Assembly: GCA_949128115.1 (NCBI GenBank)
Contig: OX421966.1
Span: forward strand, 69,375,416-69,439,415
Length of the DNA stretch: 64,000 bases
Origin: Anaspis maculata
Taxonomy: Eukaryota; Arthropoda; Insecta; Coleoptera; Scraptiidae
Direction of reading: 5' to 3'
Below, piece after piece: positions 10,036 to 22,072 of the stretch. A program made the translations under genes and the position numbers. The notes beneath the pieces were generated by a model, which saw only the letters and a program-made list of their open reading frames with translations, was not told the DNA's origin and ran no database searches. Positions within the stretch are counted from its first letter, which is position 1; every line of letters starts with the position of its first letter.

Positions 10036-10385
10036 AGCATTTGCTTAGATTTTTGAGGAGTTGCTAAGCGGACTTTCCCTAGCAACGCCTATGGAATCCA
10101 AGCAAACGCTCATGTTAATTTTTTCTTGATACTACCCAATATACAGAGTGTCCCAGCTAAAACAGTCCAGCGCGATTTTTTCAGAAAATATCGAGGCAAC
10201 AAAAAAAGTTTCAATTGGGGGGAAGCTGATCTATTAGCTTCGTTTTGAGGGGGCGCCTAGGCTTGTAGGTGCTCCAGTTTCCAAGTAAACGCAATTTGGA
10301 TCGGGTGAGTCACAAGAATTCGGGAATTCATGACCGACAAAACAAAATACTTCAGATGAAAAAAAAGCTGCTTTCTCTGGGCTTT

Positions 10386-10705
10386 CCATTGATGTGTCGC
10401 CGATATCTGTACCTGGCCCGATAAGCCAGAAATTCTGCCTCAAAGTCCAGCCAACACAAAAATCGGAATCCATGACGTCACCAATCACACACTTGTTGAT
10501 TTTAACACCAGCAGTTACTAGGACTTTTTCACTTAACATACCTGGATTCTCCATAGCAATGAATACTTGCTGATGTGAAAATCAACAAGTGTGTGATCGG
10601 TGGCGTCGTTATGAATTCCGATTATTGTGTTCGCTGAACTTTGAGGCAGAATTTCTGGCTTATTGAGCCAGGTATAAACATCGGCGACACATGTTTGTGA
10701 GGTCC
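10386..10705. repeat. Foldback repeat, arms about 150 bp
   Basis: The sequence from about 10393 (TGTGTCGCCGATATCTG) to 10545 is repeated in inverted orientation at about 10560-10700 (ending AACATCGGCGACACATG). Shared blocks include AATTTCTGGCTTAT and TGTGTGATCGGTG. It lies between the two satellite arrays. Confidence 0.72.
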
Positions 10706-10879
10706 TAATGAATTGCACACGGGTTCAGTTATACCTGGTTTATTGCACGGACCGAAGAAAGAGTACTTGCGGCAGCGAGAGCATCCAGAAGGCAAAGATA
10801 GCGTGCGGTAGTGAGCTGACGCTTTTATGGACTACCGCTTTGGTGGGGTGCGCAAGCTGCACGGTGATGATGCGCGCAT

Positions 10880-13800
10880 GGTACTGCTACGGGTGGAATC
10901 ACAAAAAGATACCTCGGAAGAATGTCTTTACATGTGGTGAGTTTCATCCTGATCGGACCACTACAAACAGCTAGTCCGTCAGATTTTAATTGACGGATCA
11001 GAATAGGGGTTGAAATTTTGAGAGGGTGAAATCACGGAAATATAGCTCGGGAAGATGTCTCTACATGTGCCAAGTTTCATTTTGGTCGGACCACTACAAA
11101 TAGCCAGTCCGTCAAATTTTATGCGACGGACCAGAAAAGGGGTTGAAATTTTGAAGGGGTGGAATCACAAAAATATAGCTCGAGAAGATGTCTCCACATG
11201 TGCCAAGTTCCATTTTAGTCGGAGCACTACAAATAGCCAGTCCGTCAGATTTTATGCGACGGACCAGAATAGGGGTTGAAGTTTTGAAGAGTGGAATCAC
11301 AAAAATATAGCTTGGGAGGATGTCTCCACATGTGCCAAGTTTCATTTTGGTCGGACCACTACAAATAGCCAGTCCGTCAGATTTTATGCGACGGACCAGA
11401 ATAAGGGTTGAAATTTTGAAGGGGTGGAATCACAAAAATATAGCTCGGGAGAATGTCTCCACATGTGCCAAGTTTCATTTTGGTCGGACCACTACAAATA
11501 GCCAGTCCGTCAGTTTTTATGCGACGGACCAGAATAGGGGTTGAAATTTTGAAGGGGTGGAGTCACAAAAATATAGCTCGGGAGAATGTCTCCACATGTG
11601 CCAAGTTTCATTTTGGTCGGACCACTACAAATAGCCAGTCCGTCAGTTTTTATGCGACGGACCAGAATAGGGGTTGAAATTTTGAAGGGGTGGAATCACA
11701 AAAATATAGCTCGGGAGGATGTCTCCACATGTGCCAAGTTTCATTTTGGTCGGACCACTACAAATAGCCAGTCCGTCAGATTTTATGCGACGGACCAGAA
11801 TAGGGGTTGAAATTTTGAAGGGGTGGAATCACAAAAATATAGCTCGGGAGGATGTCTCCACATGTGCCAAGTTTCATTTTAGTCGGACCACTACAAATAG
11901 CCAGTCCGTCAAATTTTATGCGACGGACCAGAATAGGGGTTGAAATTTTGAAGGGGTGGAATCACAAAAATATAGCTCGGGAGAATGTCTCCACATGTGC
12001 CAAGTTTCATTTTGGTCGGACCACTACAAATAGCCAGTCCGTCAGTTTTTATGCGACGGACCAGAATAGGGGTTGAAATTTTGAAGGGGTGGAATCACAA
12101 AAATATAGCTCGGGAGAATGTCTCCACATGTGCCAAGTTTCATTTTGGTCGGACCACTACAAATAGCCAGTCCGTCAGTTTTTATGCGACGGACCAGAAT
12201 AGGGGTTGAAATTTTGAAGGGGTGGAATCACAAAAATATAGCTCGGGAGGATGTCTCCACATGTGCCAAGTTTCATTTTGGTCGGACCACTACAAATAGC
12301 CAGTCCGTCAGATTTTATGCGACGGACCAGAATAGGGGTTGAAATTTTGAAGGGGTGGAATCACAAAAATATAGCTCGGGAGGATGTCTCCACATGTGCC
12401 AAGTTTCATTTTAGTCGGACCACTACAAATAGCCAGTCCGTCAAATTTTATGCGACGGACCAGAATAGGGGTTGAAATTTTGAAGGGGTGGAATCACAAA
12501 AATATAGCTCGGGAGAATGTCTCCACATGTGCCAAGTTTCATTTTGGTCGGACCACTGCAAATAGCCAGTCCGTCAGTTTTTATGCGACGGACCAGAATA
12601 GGGGTTGAAATTTTGAAGGGGTGGAATCACAAAAATATAGCTCGGGAGGATGTCTCCACATGTGCCAAGTTTCATTTTGGTCGGACCACTACAAATAGCC
12701 AGTCCGTCAGATTTTATGCGACGGACCAGAATAGGGGTTGAAATTTTGAAGGGGTGGAATCACAAAAATATAGCTCGGGAGGATGTCTCCACATGTGCCA
12801 AGTTTCATTTTAGTCGGACCACTACAAATAGCCAGTCCGTCAAATTTTATGCGACGGACCAGAATAGGGGTTGAAATTTTGAAGGGGTGGAATCACAAAA
12901 ATATAGCCCGGGAGAATGTCTCCACATGTGCCAAGTTTCATTTTGGTCGGACCACTACAAATAGCCAGTCCGTCAGTTTTTATGCGACGGACCAGAATAG
13001 GGGTTGAAATTTTGAAGGGGTGGAATCACAAAAATATAGCTCGGGAGAATGTCTCCACATGTGCCAAGTTTCATTTTGGTCGGACCACTACAAATAGCCA
13101 GTCCGTCAGTTTTTATGCGACGGACCAGAATAGGGGTTGAAATTTTGAAGGGGTGGAATCACAAAAATATAGCTCGGGAGGATGTCTCCACATGTGCCAA
13201 GTTTCATTTTGGTCGGACCACTACAAATAGCCAGTCCGTCAGATTTTATGCGACGGACCAGAATAGGGGTTGAAATTTTGAAGGGGTTGAATCACAAAAA
13301 TATAGCTCGGGAGGATGTCTCCACATGTGCCAAGTTTCATTTTAGTCGGACCACTACAAATAGCCAGTCCGTCAAATTTTATGCGACGGACCAGAATAGG
13401 GGTTGAAATTTTGAAGGGGTGGAATCACAAAAATATAGCTCGGGAGAATGTCTCCACATGTGCCAAGTTTCATTTTGGTCGGACCACTACAAATAGCCAG
13501 TCCGTCAGTTTTTATGCGACGGACCAGAATAGGGGTTGAAATTTTGAAGGGGTGGAATCACAAAAATATAGCTCGGGAGAATGTCTCCACATGTGCCAAG
13601 TTTCATTTTGGTCGGACCACTACAAATAGCCAGTCCGTCAGTTTTTATGCGACGGACCAGAATAGGGGTTGAAATTTTGAAGGGGTGGAATCACAAAAAT
13701 ATAGCTCGGGAGGATGTCTCCACATGTGCCATGTTTCATTTTGGTCGGACCACTACAAATAGCCAGTCCGTCAGTTTTTATGCGACGGACCAGAATAGGG

Positions 13801-14590
13801 GTTGAAATTTTGAAGGGATGGTATCACAAAAATATAGCTCGGGAGAATGTCTCCACATGTGCCAAGTTTCATTTTGGTCGGACCACTACAAATAGCCAGT
13901 CCGTCAGATTTTATGCGACGGACCAGAATAAGGGTTGAAATTTTGAAGGGGTGGAATCACAAAAATATAGCTCGGGAGAATGTCTCCACATGTGCCACGT
14001 TTCATTTTGGTCGGACTACTACAAATAGCCAGTCCGTCAGTTTTTATGCGACGGACCAGAATAGGGGTTGAAATTTTGGAGGGGTGGAATCACAAAAATA
14101 TAGCTCGAGAGGATGTTTCCACATGTGCCAAGTTTCATTGTGGTCGGACCACTACAAATAGCCAGTCTGTCAGATTTTATGCGACGGACCAGAATAGGGG
14201 TTGAAATTTTGAAGGGGTGGAATCACAAAAATATAGCTCGGGAGGATGTCTCCACATGTGCCAGATTTCATTTTGGTCGGACCACTACAAATAGCCAGTC
14301 CGTCAGTTTTTATGCGACAGACCAGAATAGGGGTTGAAACTTTGAAGGGGTGGAATCACAAAAATATAGCTCGGGAGGATGTCTCCACATGTGCCAGATT
14401 TCATTTTGGTCGGACCACTACAAATAGCCAGTCCGTCAGTTTTTATGCGACAGACCAGAATAGGGGTTGAAACTTTGAAGGGGTGGAATCACAAAAATAT
14501 AGCTCGGGAGGATGTCTCCACATGTGCCAAGTTTCATTTCAGTCGGACCACTACAAATAGCCAGTCCGTCAGATTTTATGCGATTAGTAG
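10880..14590. repeat. 133-bp satellite, array 2 (about 28 units, inverted relative to array 1, with higher-order structure)
   Basis: Units of exactly 133 bp from 10880 to 14590. Hairpin motif AGTCCGTC...GACGGACC is in every unit. Diagnostic bases after CCGTCA give three unit types: GATTTT (D), GTTTTT (V) and AATTTT (N, which co-occurs with TTTTAGTCGG in place of TTTTGGTCGG). Between about 11850 and 13700 they follow the order N-V-V-D repeatedly, a 532-bp higher-order repeat; one block (12384-12782) has lost one V. The first unit near 10900 still has the array 1 type phrase CCTGATCGGACC. Overlapping 74-codon frames in every unit are a by-product of the 133-bp period and not genes. Confidence 0.93.
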
Positions 14591-14704
14591 GTAAATTCGA
14601 GAGTGGGTCACAAGATGCCATTGGTCTTGTTTGTCTAGACGGCGAGTCCAGCTCAGTCCGTGTGGTCCAGTCCAGTCCGTAAATTAGAAACTTTCAGCTA
14701 TTCA

Positions 14705-14794
14705 TGAAGTCTGTTTTTTGATATTGTCATTTTAGGGATGACAGCTCCCGAAGAAATGAGCCAATTCAAGTGTGAAGTTCAACAGCGTTTTTTA
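14705..14794. repeat. Left TIR of the giant element, continued after the nested insertion
   Basis: TGAAGTC, ATATTG, CCAATTCAAGTG and CAGCGTTTTT here match, in inverted order, the right arm at about 22073-22155 (for example CACTTGAATTGGCTGG). It shows that the TIR was longer than the piece left of 7379. Confidence 0.7.
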
Positions 14795-15285
14795 ATTGTT
14801 CCAAATCAATATGATCGACAGTTTGTGAATGGATGGATAGCTGGAACTGTTCTGTAACCTAATTTTGTATGACTACACGCGGAACCAAGCGCAAAAGTAA
14901 AGGAATTTTTTTTTCGCGTCGCTCACCATCATAAATTTTGTGCCTTTAGGGTGTGTTGAAAATATTTCTATACCGTGTATTCACTCGAACTGAGTGTTTT
15001 GAAGTATTCCACGCCTCAATCCTTATTCTTCGTGCCTTCTGCTTGACAACTGCAGATCGTATTGACGTTTGTCTATACATTTTAGTCTGCATTTGCTGTT
15101 GTTTTGCCAAAGTAGCATGAAATTTGGTGCAATTCTAACAGTGATGGGTGGCGGTTAAAAAAAAAATTCCGGGGCTTTTGCGCATAACTCCTCATCTAGT
15201 TATAGTTAATAAAATTATTAAACAGTTGAAGCTATTCACCCATTAATAAATTGTCATTCATATCAATTGGTAACATTGAAAACAA
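14795..15285. other. Interior of the giant element without recognised feature
   Basis: No gene or repeat pair found. A short 41-codon frame near 14738-14863 overlaps the TIR end and is not supported by any motif. Confidence 0.4.
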
Positions 15286-15389
15286 GCGAATACGCCTCAT
15301 GGGCATGAGGCTCAGTGGCGCACTTCCTTTTTGGAGGATTAGTGAACGCAAGATGTTAAGTGATTAGGGTTCTACCGTCTTGGGCAAAA

Positions 15390-15915
15390 AATTCCAATAT
15401 GGCGGCCAAAATATCGATAGAATCATGAAATTCGGCTTGAAAATCAAAATGATCGTACTAGACAAGGGTAAGTTCCAAGTTTCATGAAAATCGTTCCACT
15501 AACAAGAGATTTCAATATGGCGGCCAATATGGCGGCAGAATCATGAAACTCAGCTTGAAAATAGGAATGATCGTACGAGACAAGCGTAACTCTCAAGTTT
15601 AGTAAGTTCCAAGTTTCATGAAAATCGTTCCACTAACAAGAGATTTCAATATGGCGGCCAATATGGCGGCAAAATTATGAAACTCAGCTTGAAAATAGGA
15701 ATGATCGTACGAGACAAGCGTAACTCTCAAGTTTCATGAAAATTCTTCCACTTATAAGATATTTCAATATGGCGGCCAAGATGGTGGGGCAATCATGAAA
15801 TTTGGCTTGAAAATAAGAATGATCGTACTAGACAAGGGTAAGTTTCAAGTTTCATGACAATCGTTCCACTAATAAGAAATTTCAATATGGCAGCCAAGAT
15901 GGCGGCCAAATTATG
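15390..15915. repeat. Diverged tandem repeats with ATGGCGGCCAA core
   Basis: About four to five units of roughly 115-140 bp. Each has AATATGGCGGCCAA, ATGAAA and TTGGCTTGAAAAT, AGAATGATCGTACTAGACAA and AAGTTTCATGAAAATCGTTC. The same unit type occurs in the other R1 copies (9160-9830, 29240-29720, 31300-31680). Confidence 0.75.
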
Positions 15916-16681
15916 AAAGCCATTCTGCCTATTTGGTCCTTAACGGTCTCCAGTACGTCAGGATGAAAACCGGGTAAATAAGTGAATTTTAAGGTCGATG
16001 GAATCAGGAATTGAGAAGCCAGGATAGGTTTTGAAAGTGAGGTCTCGATGCTAATTGACTATATTCAAGTAAATGAAGGGCGCGACAGAGAGAAATTGAG
16101 AAAATTTCAATTATTTTTGAAAAAAATCACAACTATCCAAAAAATCCGAATAAGGAATAACAGCTCACCAAACTTCCTCAATGAAAAATTATAATGATAT
16201 TCTAGCCACAGAGACAATACTCAAGGGCGCGACAGCGGTATATTTTGATAGAATTGAAATTTAGTGGATTTATAGCAAAAAAACGAATCCAATTTGGGGG
16301 CTAAATATTTTAGAATAGGCAACCAACAATACATTTCTACAGATCGAACGTTGTTTGTTGGGTCACCTTTTGTAGTGACCTATAATGGGTATACGACCGT
16401 GCTCCGTAGCAGGTAGAACGCAGGGGATACTACTAATGTATGATCATTTACACTAGCTATATGATTTACACAGACATTTGTTTTGCTTCTCCTATTTATT
16501 CCTCGATTTATCCTCTTGTGATTTATCTGATATGAATGTACACAGGTTGATCACGCGAGAATTCCCTCCCATGCTTGAGGTTTCCCCATTGGGATAATTT
16601 GAAAGGGAAAAGACTTTTCCTGAACAATTTTTTTCTGTATATTTCGAAATTGGAAACTATAATATTTTATAACCTATGATA
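15916..16681. other. Non-coding interior sequence
   Basis: No gene, palindrome partner or known motif recognised. The phrase GGGCGCGACAG appears twice (near 16078 and 16224). Confidence 0.35.
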
Positions 16682-17064
16682 CAGGGTGTTTAATTTTCGA
16701 ATGTCATCCTTTGAGGAGGTGATCGAGAGCATCAAATAATAAGCACTTTCGCCAAATAAGCAAAAAATATATTTTTTAAATAACAAAAAATTAAAAATCA
16801 CAACTTTCACAAATGTGATAAAATCCATAAAATATGACCGGCTTGTAGGTATGCATCAACTTACTTAGTGTACCAAATTTGGTCGAAATCCAGTGATTAA
16901 ATCTAGAGTTATGTGTAACAAAAAAAACATTTTGAAAACTCAACTTTGGAAGCCTCTAGCTCTGTTATAATGCGTTTCTGATGTTAATTTTTTCGAGAAA
17001 GTCCACTTATTTTTTAATGCTCTATCACCTCCTTGAAGGACGACATTCAAGAATGAAACACCTG
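16682..17064. mobile_element. Palindromic MITE with TA target duplication
   Basis: Left end CAGGGTGTTTAATTTTCG and right end GAATGAAACACCTG are inverted, flanked by TA on both sides (16680-16681, 17065-17066). The arms continue inward: ATGTCATCCTTTGAGGAGGTG against CACCTCCTTGAAGGACGACAT. TA duplications and CAGGGTG ends are usual in Tc1/mariner-type non-autonomous elements. Confidence 0.75.
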
Positions 17065-17219
17065 TATAAGTGTATATAGGGTGCCACAAAAAACTTTCTT
17101 TCTTAATGCGTTACCCTGTATATTCGAATTGGAATCGATGTAGTTCTTTTATTCTGAATCCAATGAAATTTGACGCATAATTTTTTTTGATAGTCCTAGA
17201 CTTATATTCGAGTTTTATA

Positions 17220-17520
17220 TCATTATTATTGTGGGTTGGGTTGCCCCTGCACTGAAACTATGTTTATTGTACCCCACCAACCGAACTCACCGAGCCGCAA
17301 AGTGGTGCCTGGATGCTTGATGGTAACTTCGTTTGTCGCCGGCTACAGTCTCCCACTCCACTGTAGTTGAATAATTTGAACGACACAACGACAGAAACTC
17401 GTGGAAGAGGACCGGTAGGGGAGGACAGGCAGATCGAATCCTATTGGCCAGCGACACTGTCGCCGGCGACACACGAGGTTCTGTAAAAGCGGCTTGAGAA
17501 GTGATTTCGACCAAATTTGA
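17220..17520. repeat. Dispersed repeat shared with 32365-32480
   Basis: The block from about 17222 (TTATTATTGTGGGTTGGG) through GAGCCGC and TGATGGTAAC is clearly homologous to 32365-32465. Both contain TTTATTGT(A/G)CCCCA(C/T)CAACC. The class is unknown. Confidence 0.6.
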
Positions 17521-17559
17521 GAAATTTTCTAGTCAAATTAACGAAAGTTTAGGAGTTTA

Positions 17560-19050
17560 GGTCAGTATCAAATCAAGAGATTTTTGTGATTTTTTTGACG
17601 ATTTCTTGTTCGAAAACAAACAGTGACAGAGATATAGCCCTTCAAAGTTGAAATAAAAAAATACTTCGTTTTTTTTCAATAGCTTTTGAACCGTTCAACC
17701 GATTTTGTTCAATTTTGGATCAAAGTTTACGAAAACAAGTCTCTGTTGAACAAAAATAGCGCATTCTCCGAAACATTTTCAGGGGCAAAGATAATAGGGG
17801 GTACACTCCCCCTTTTCCCCTATTTTTACTCCCCTGATTATTTTTAAAAATCGTTCTAATTTTTAAATTCTACGTTGGATTTAAAAAAGAAAAATACTGC
17901 TGCAAGATTTTGATTAGAGTCTTCGTTTTCAAGATATTTGGGTATGAAGCTTTGGAAAATATCTCAAAAACGCCACTTTCAAAGGTCTAAAAATTAAAAT
18001 CCAAAAAACAACTCATGATTTCTCTGCTGAAATAGGTTTTCTAGAATTTATAAGTTGATAAATCACCACTTTTTTCTGAGAAACGGGAAGTTTTCAGGTG
18101 GAAATTTTTTTGGGCTCATTGAAAGTGGAGATTTTGAGATGTTTTCCGAGGTTTGAAACCCAAATATCTCAAAAACGAAGCCTCTAATCAAAAATTTGTA
18201 AATGTAACTTTTTTTACTAAATTAAACGTAGAATTGAAAAATGGGAACGATCAGTGCCGTCTCTTGTAAAAATGGGACCCCGGGCACAAAGTGATATAAC
18301 AACTCTTATAAAGGTATGCGAAAAAAATATGAACTGGTCAGGATCGCTGGGCCGCAATTGTACTAAGCCTTTTAGCCAAAAAGGGCTCCAAAACTTTGCC
18401 TATGCGAGGGGCCCCGCATTCCCGCATACAGAAGTCGGAAAAGAAATAGATAGATTCAATTTTGTTCTTGCTTTGAGGAAATCATCATGAGCACAAAAAC
18501 CAAATATTGATAGTGATGGGACTCCTTCCTGTTAATTTTTTACATCCCTGAAGAATCCACCATCAGAACAGCGGATATCGGTTATTTATTAGGTTGAATT
18601 TCCAATTGCCTTTGGCTTTGCGCTAAGTTCCTAAAAGTTTCTTCACATTTCTTTTATCACGCGTTTTCAAAAAACCACTATGGGGGGAAGGGGCACGATC
18701 AGCTCAAGAAGTGACATAACTAAATAAATAAATGGGTTATGAGAACAATTCTATTTTACAAAAATCGTCTTTGGTTTTGTAAATTTAGGGAGATTTGGGG
18801 GCCCCAAAAAACCCGGGGCCCTGGGAACGATCCCTGAAAATAATGGAGGGACTAAAAATAGGGGAAAAGGAGGGAAGGTACCCTCCAATATCTTCGCCTT
18901 TGAGAATGTTTGAGAAACTGCATTATTATTGTTCAACAGAGACTCATTTTAGTAAACTTTAGCCCAATCGTGAACAAAATCGGTTGAACAGTTAATTTGA
19001 ACTTTGAAGGGCTATATCTCCGTTATTGTTCGTTTTTGAACGGGGTGGTT
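17560..19050. repeat. Foldback element, arms 0.4-0.5 kb, interrupted by a hAT MITE
   Basis: Outer arms: about 17600-17860 (GATATAGCCCTTCAAAG, GAACAAAAATAGCG) match the inverse of about 18825-19045. Inner arms: about 17870-18000 (AAATATCTCAAAAACG) match the inverse of 18110-18240. The right outer and inner arms are separated by the MITE at 18252-18823. Confidence 0.75.
18252..18823. mobile_element. hAT-type MITE with 8-bp duplication GGAACGAT
   Basis: Starts CAGTGCCGTC and ends GGGGCCCTG. GGAACGAT occurs immediately before (18244-18251) and after (18824-18831). Ends and duplication length fit hAT. GC-rich termini (GGGACCCCGGG, CCCGGGGCCC) differ from the host foldback. A 78-codon frame inside has no recognisable motif. 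Confidence 0.8.
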
Positions 19051-20062
19051 GAAGAAAAGTCTACCTATTTTTTTATGCTCTTTATCGAATGCGAAAGTTT
19101 CCGCGAATAAACACCAGACACCCGGTATATTTGTATTCAGAATAAAAAACTATACCTACCGATTGCAATTCGACTACACAAGGTGTTGCATCGCATCAAC
19201 AAACAAAATTATATGTGATACTCGGTATATCAAAGGTTGTATCGTAATTGTAAAATATTATAGTTTTTATATTTGAAATTTACGGAGAAAATGGTCCACG
19301 AAAAGTGTTCTGCTTTTCATATTATATCCTCTGCAAAAACTAACCACATCAGGAGATGCTGTCAAATGTCAAAGTCAAATAAGACCTTTCAAAATTTATA
19401 TCGCGCTTTCTTTATTAAAAATCTCATATTGAATAGCATTTTTATGTTTCAGAGATTTAATATATCCTATTTTTGACTACATTTTTCATTGATGTGGTGC
19501 TTTCCATTTTACATACATTTACCCGCTCCAAGTTGCTTGCAGTCAACCCAACCTGGACGATTTTTCTTTGAACCACAAAGAGTTATTATTTTGACCCAAC
19601 GTATCTTTTTCAACTTTTTCCATCACCACTTCCAGAATTTATGAAGAAAACAAAAGCCTCCACAGAAACAAAAATCGATTATGCAAACTCAAAACTTTCC
19701 CGGGGAGTATCCCGGGACATTATTAAAATTTTTTGCTTGTGGAGTCGCTTCGCAAAGGAGGTTTACCTGACTGAAAATTCAAATCTCCAAATTTCAGTGT
19801 TTCAAAACTTTTTTGGAAAATGTTCTTTCTACGAAAAAGCTATTTTGTTCTATAGTGTTTGCCACCAGAAATATCACATCTCGAAAACATTCCAATATAC
19901 AGATTCAAATTCAAAACATTCAATTTTGAGTTAGGTGGGTAGACAGTTAGACAATTTTCTGGCCACCTTAGCGTACAATGACGAATGGATAGTTGGGTGA
20001 GTACCTGAAGTGAGGTAGTTGGTAATGTATAGACATTTTATGGCTTTATGGCCCATGCATTT
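19051..20062. other. Non-coding interior sequence
   Basis: Frames of 67-97 codons are present but of AT-rich, unconserved composition and are not supported as genes. No repeat partner recognised. Confidence 0.35.
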
Positions 20063-20559
20063 ACTACGTTTCCATGGAGAATTGAAATCGATTTGAAAAC
20101 GGTATCGGGATTGAAAACTGCATGTAAACGCTTGCAACATCGTATTCAAATCGATTTGAGTCTCAAGGTCGATTCGGCGAATTCTGGGATCGTATCGGGA
20201 TCGGATCGAAATAATACTCATGGAAACCCAATCGGATTGGATCGAAACATCAACAAACAAAAAGTGATACATAGCAATGAGTAAAACCGCTGTTCTGGTC
20301 GCATCGAGGGTCGCATTCATACTTGCACCTGTTGTCTGCACTTCTGCCTTCTGCACACTTGCAGTTTGCAGAGTACTTGCACTTTCTTTAATACGTTTAG
20401 GTTGGGATAGTTTTAGGTTAGGGTTAGACTTACATGACAGATATGTAAACAGAATTCAAATCGATTTGAATACCGAGTTCGAACCACTCATGTGAACACT
20501 TCCGTATTCAATCCCGATACCGTTTTCAAATCGATTTCAATTCTCCATGGAAACGTAGT
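20063..20559. mobile_element. TIR element (about 497 bp), ends ACTACGTTTCCATGG
   Basis: The left end ACTACGTTTCCATGGAG is inverted at 20559 (CTCCATGGAAACGTAGT). The TIR continues with AAATCGATTTGAAAACGG and CGGTATCGGGATTG and their inverses near 20505-20540. ATCGATTTGAA phrases recur inside. There is no coding capacity. Confidence 0.8.
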
Positions 20560-20930
20560 GATTGTTGAACCAAGCAAAGAGTCGATAGCAGGTAAACAAC
20601 TTATGTATACAGTGTTGCATATATTTTTCTCAACAGGGGCAAATTGGAAATAAATTCTTTGTACTGAAGACCCTCAAGAACCTAAGCTATCCACCGGATA
20701 AAGTTCAATCTTCAAGGGCTGTAGCTTTATTTCCCGAGGAGAAGTTCAACTTCATCGAAGTGCACAGGAGATCTCTGTTTTTTGAGAATAATGATAACGA
20801 TGTATGGATAACAAAAACAGTGCCCATCGGCCACTCTTGGGGACATCAGCTATTAATCGGAAAAAAGTTCCAAGACTCTTGTTTCAATTCTCGAGAAGGA
20901 GTACAGCGTCTTAATTTCTGCACGGACTCG

Positions 20931-20961
<31 letters not shown>

Positions 20962-21244
20962 CGGCCACATAAGCGTCATTCTGTTACTTATATAAAAAAT
21001 GTTCTCCAACTGATTTCGACCTCCTGAACACGAATATCGGGTTCACTTTTGAATTGGAACATTTCTTTTTTATCGAAAAACCGAAAAAATGGTAGCCTGT
21101 CACATGATTTTTAGTGATACCTACCTACTTTTTTTTTTGTTATTGAGCGAACATGTTTCGTAATTTGAGTGCCATTATCCTTCAGGTACCTACCTAGTAT
21201 TGGCTATTTCAAAATGTTCAATTACTATTTCGGCACGTCTGATT
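20560..21244. other. R1-family interior with GACA microsatellite
   Basis: Ends of diverged units with a (GACA)n run at 20931-20957, like the microsatellite near the end of R1 copies. No gene. Confidence 0.4.
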
Positions 21245-21990
21245 TTAAATTTGTAGGGTCGTGTAATATGCGCCGAGCCGTGGCTTTGCGGTCGTTTCCA
21301 AAAATTGATAACAATTGACCCGACGGTCGGATCGAAGTGGGGTTTTTGTTAAAGAAAGTTCAAATTGTTCTCTAAATATAATGCCGTACATGCAGTGATG
21401 TATTTCATTAAGAAATTGTAGTTGCCTGCACATCGCAACTTTCTACATCTTACCGCGAATGCCAGCACTTGATCGGCGAAGCCGCCCTACACCAAAATGT
21501 TATTTTTGTAATTGTTCATGATTATTTCGGCAAAATTTTTCTTGATTCGCGTACCAAGGCCATGAGCTACCCATTCGAGTTGAAATATTTTCTGTATTGA
21601 ATTTCGTTTTGTTCGGAGGGAAGGATATCAAGCACCAGCAAGCAACGAATAAATCATTTGCGGCCGAGCCGTAGTTTCGGAGTCATTTTCAAAAATTATT
21701 AACTATTGGCCTGCACCTCGCACCGATGTGAAATTTTCATTAAAATAAAGTTCAAATCATCCTCTAAATATAACTCCGCATATGTATTATGGTAAAATGA
21801 TAAGATCGGGTACTTCCTCGCATATGTGATAACTTTCGAGATCAGGCCGGCTTCTGAAATGCAGCATTCAACGGCGATGCCGCGTCACACTAAATTGTTA
21901 TTATTGTCATTGTTTATTATTATTTCGTCAAGATTTTTCTTGGTTCGGGATACAAGGTCATGAGCTACCCAATGGAGTAAAAATTTTTCG
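21245..21990. repeat. Diverged direct duplication, two units of about 0.4 kb
   Basis: Unit one (about 21265-21590) and unit two (about 21660-21990) share GCCGAGCCGT, CTCTAAATATAA, ATTATTTCG, TTTTTCTTG and CATGAGCTACCCA in the same order. Followed by GACGGACGGACGGAC at 22022. Confidence 0.65.
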
Positions 21991-22072
21991 CAAAAACCTT
22001 TTCGTCTAGGACTAGATGCTGTGACGGACGGACGGACGGACAAAAGCGCCTTCCCGTTTGGAGAAGTGCGCT

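Larger units (their letters stand above)
7380..14695. mobile_element. 7.3-kb insertion in the left TIR, with 9-bp duplication and inverted satellite arrays
   Basis: Flanked by AGCTATTCA at 7371-7379 and 14696-14704. The homologous place in the right TIR (near 22155) has only one equivalent of this 9-mer, so it acts as the empty site and supports a true duplication. Subterminal inverted repeats CTAATTTACGGAC (left, about 7389) and GTCCGTAAATTAG (right, about 14675) are visible, with TCTAGAC/GTCTAGA phrases inside them. The interior holds a 133-bp satellite array on each side in opposite orientation and a dispersed repeat between them. A 9-bp duplication is typical of Mutator-like elements; that class assignment is inference. 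Confidence 0.72.

Noticed and set aside
11320..14594. Twenty-odd overlapping 74-codon frames on the plus strand
   Set aside because: They repeat every 133 bp with the satellite. Because 133 is not a multiple of three, each unit is read in two frames; they are a by-product of the array, not a gene family.
14738..14863. 41-codon frame M-T-A-P-E-E-M-S-Q
   Set aside because: Lies partly in the TIR of the giant element; the other arm does not keep the frame, so no support for a gene.
19641..19934. 97-codon frame in the giant element as a transposase fragment
   Set aside because: AT-rich composition and no catalytic motif of hAT, Mutator or mariner transposases.
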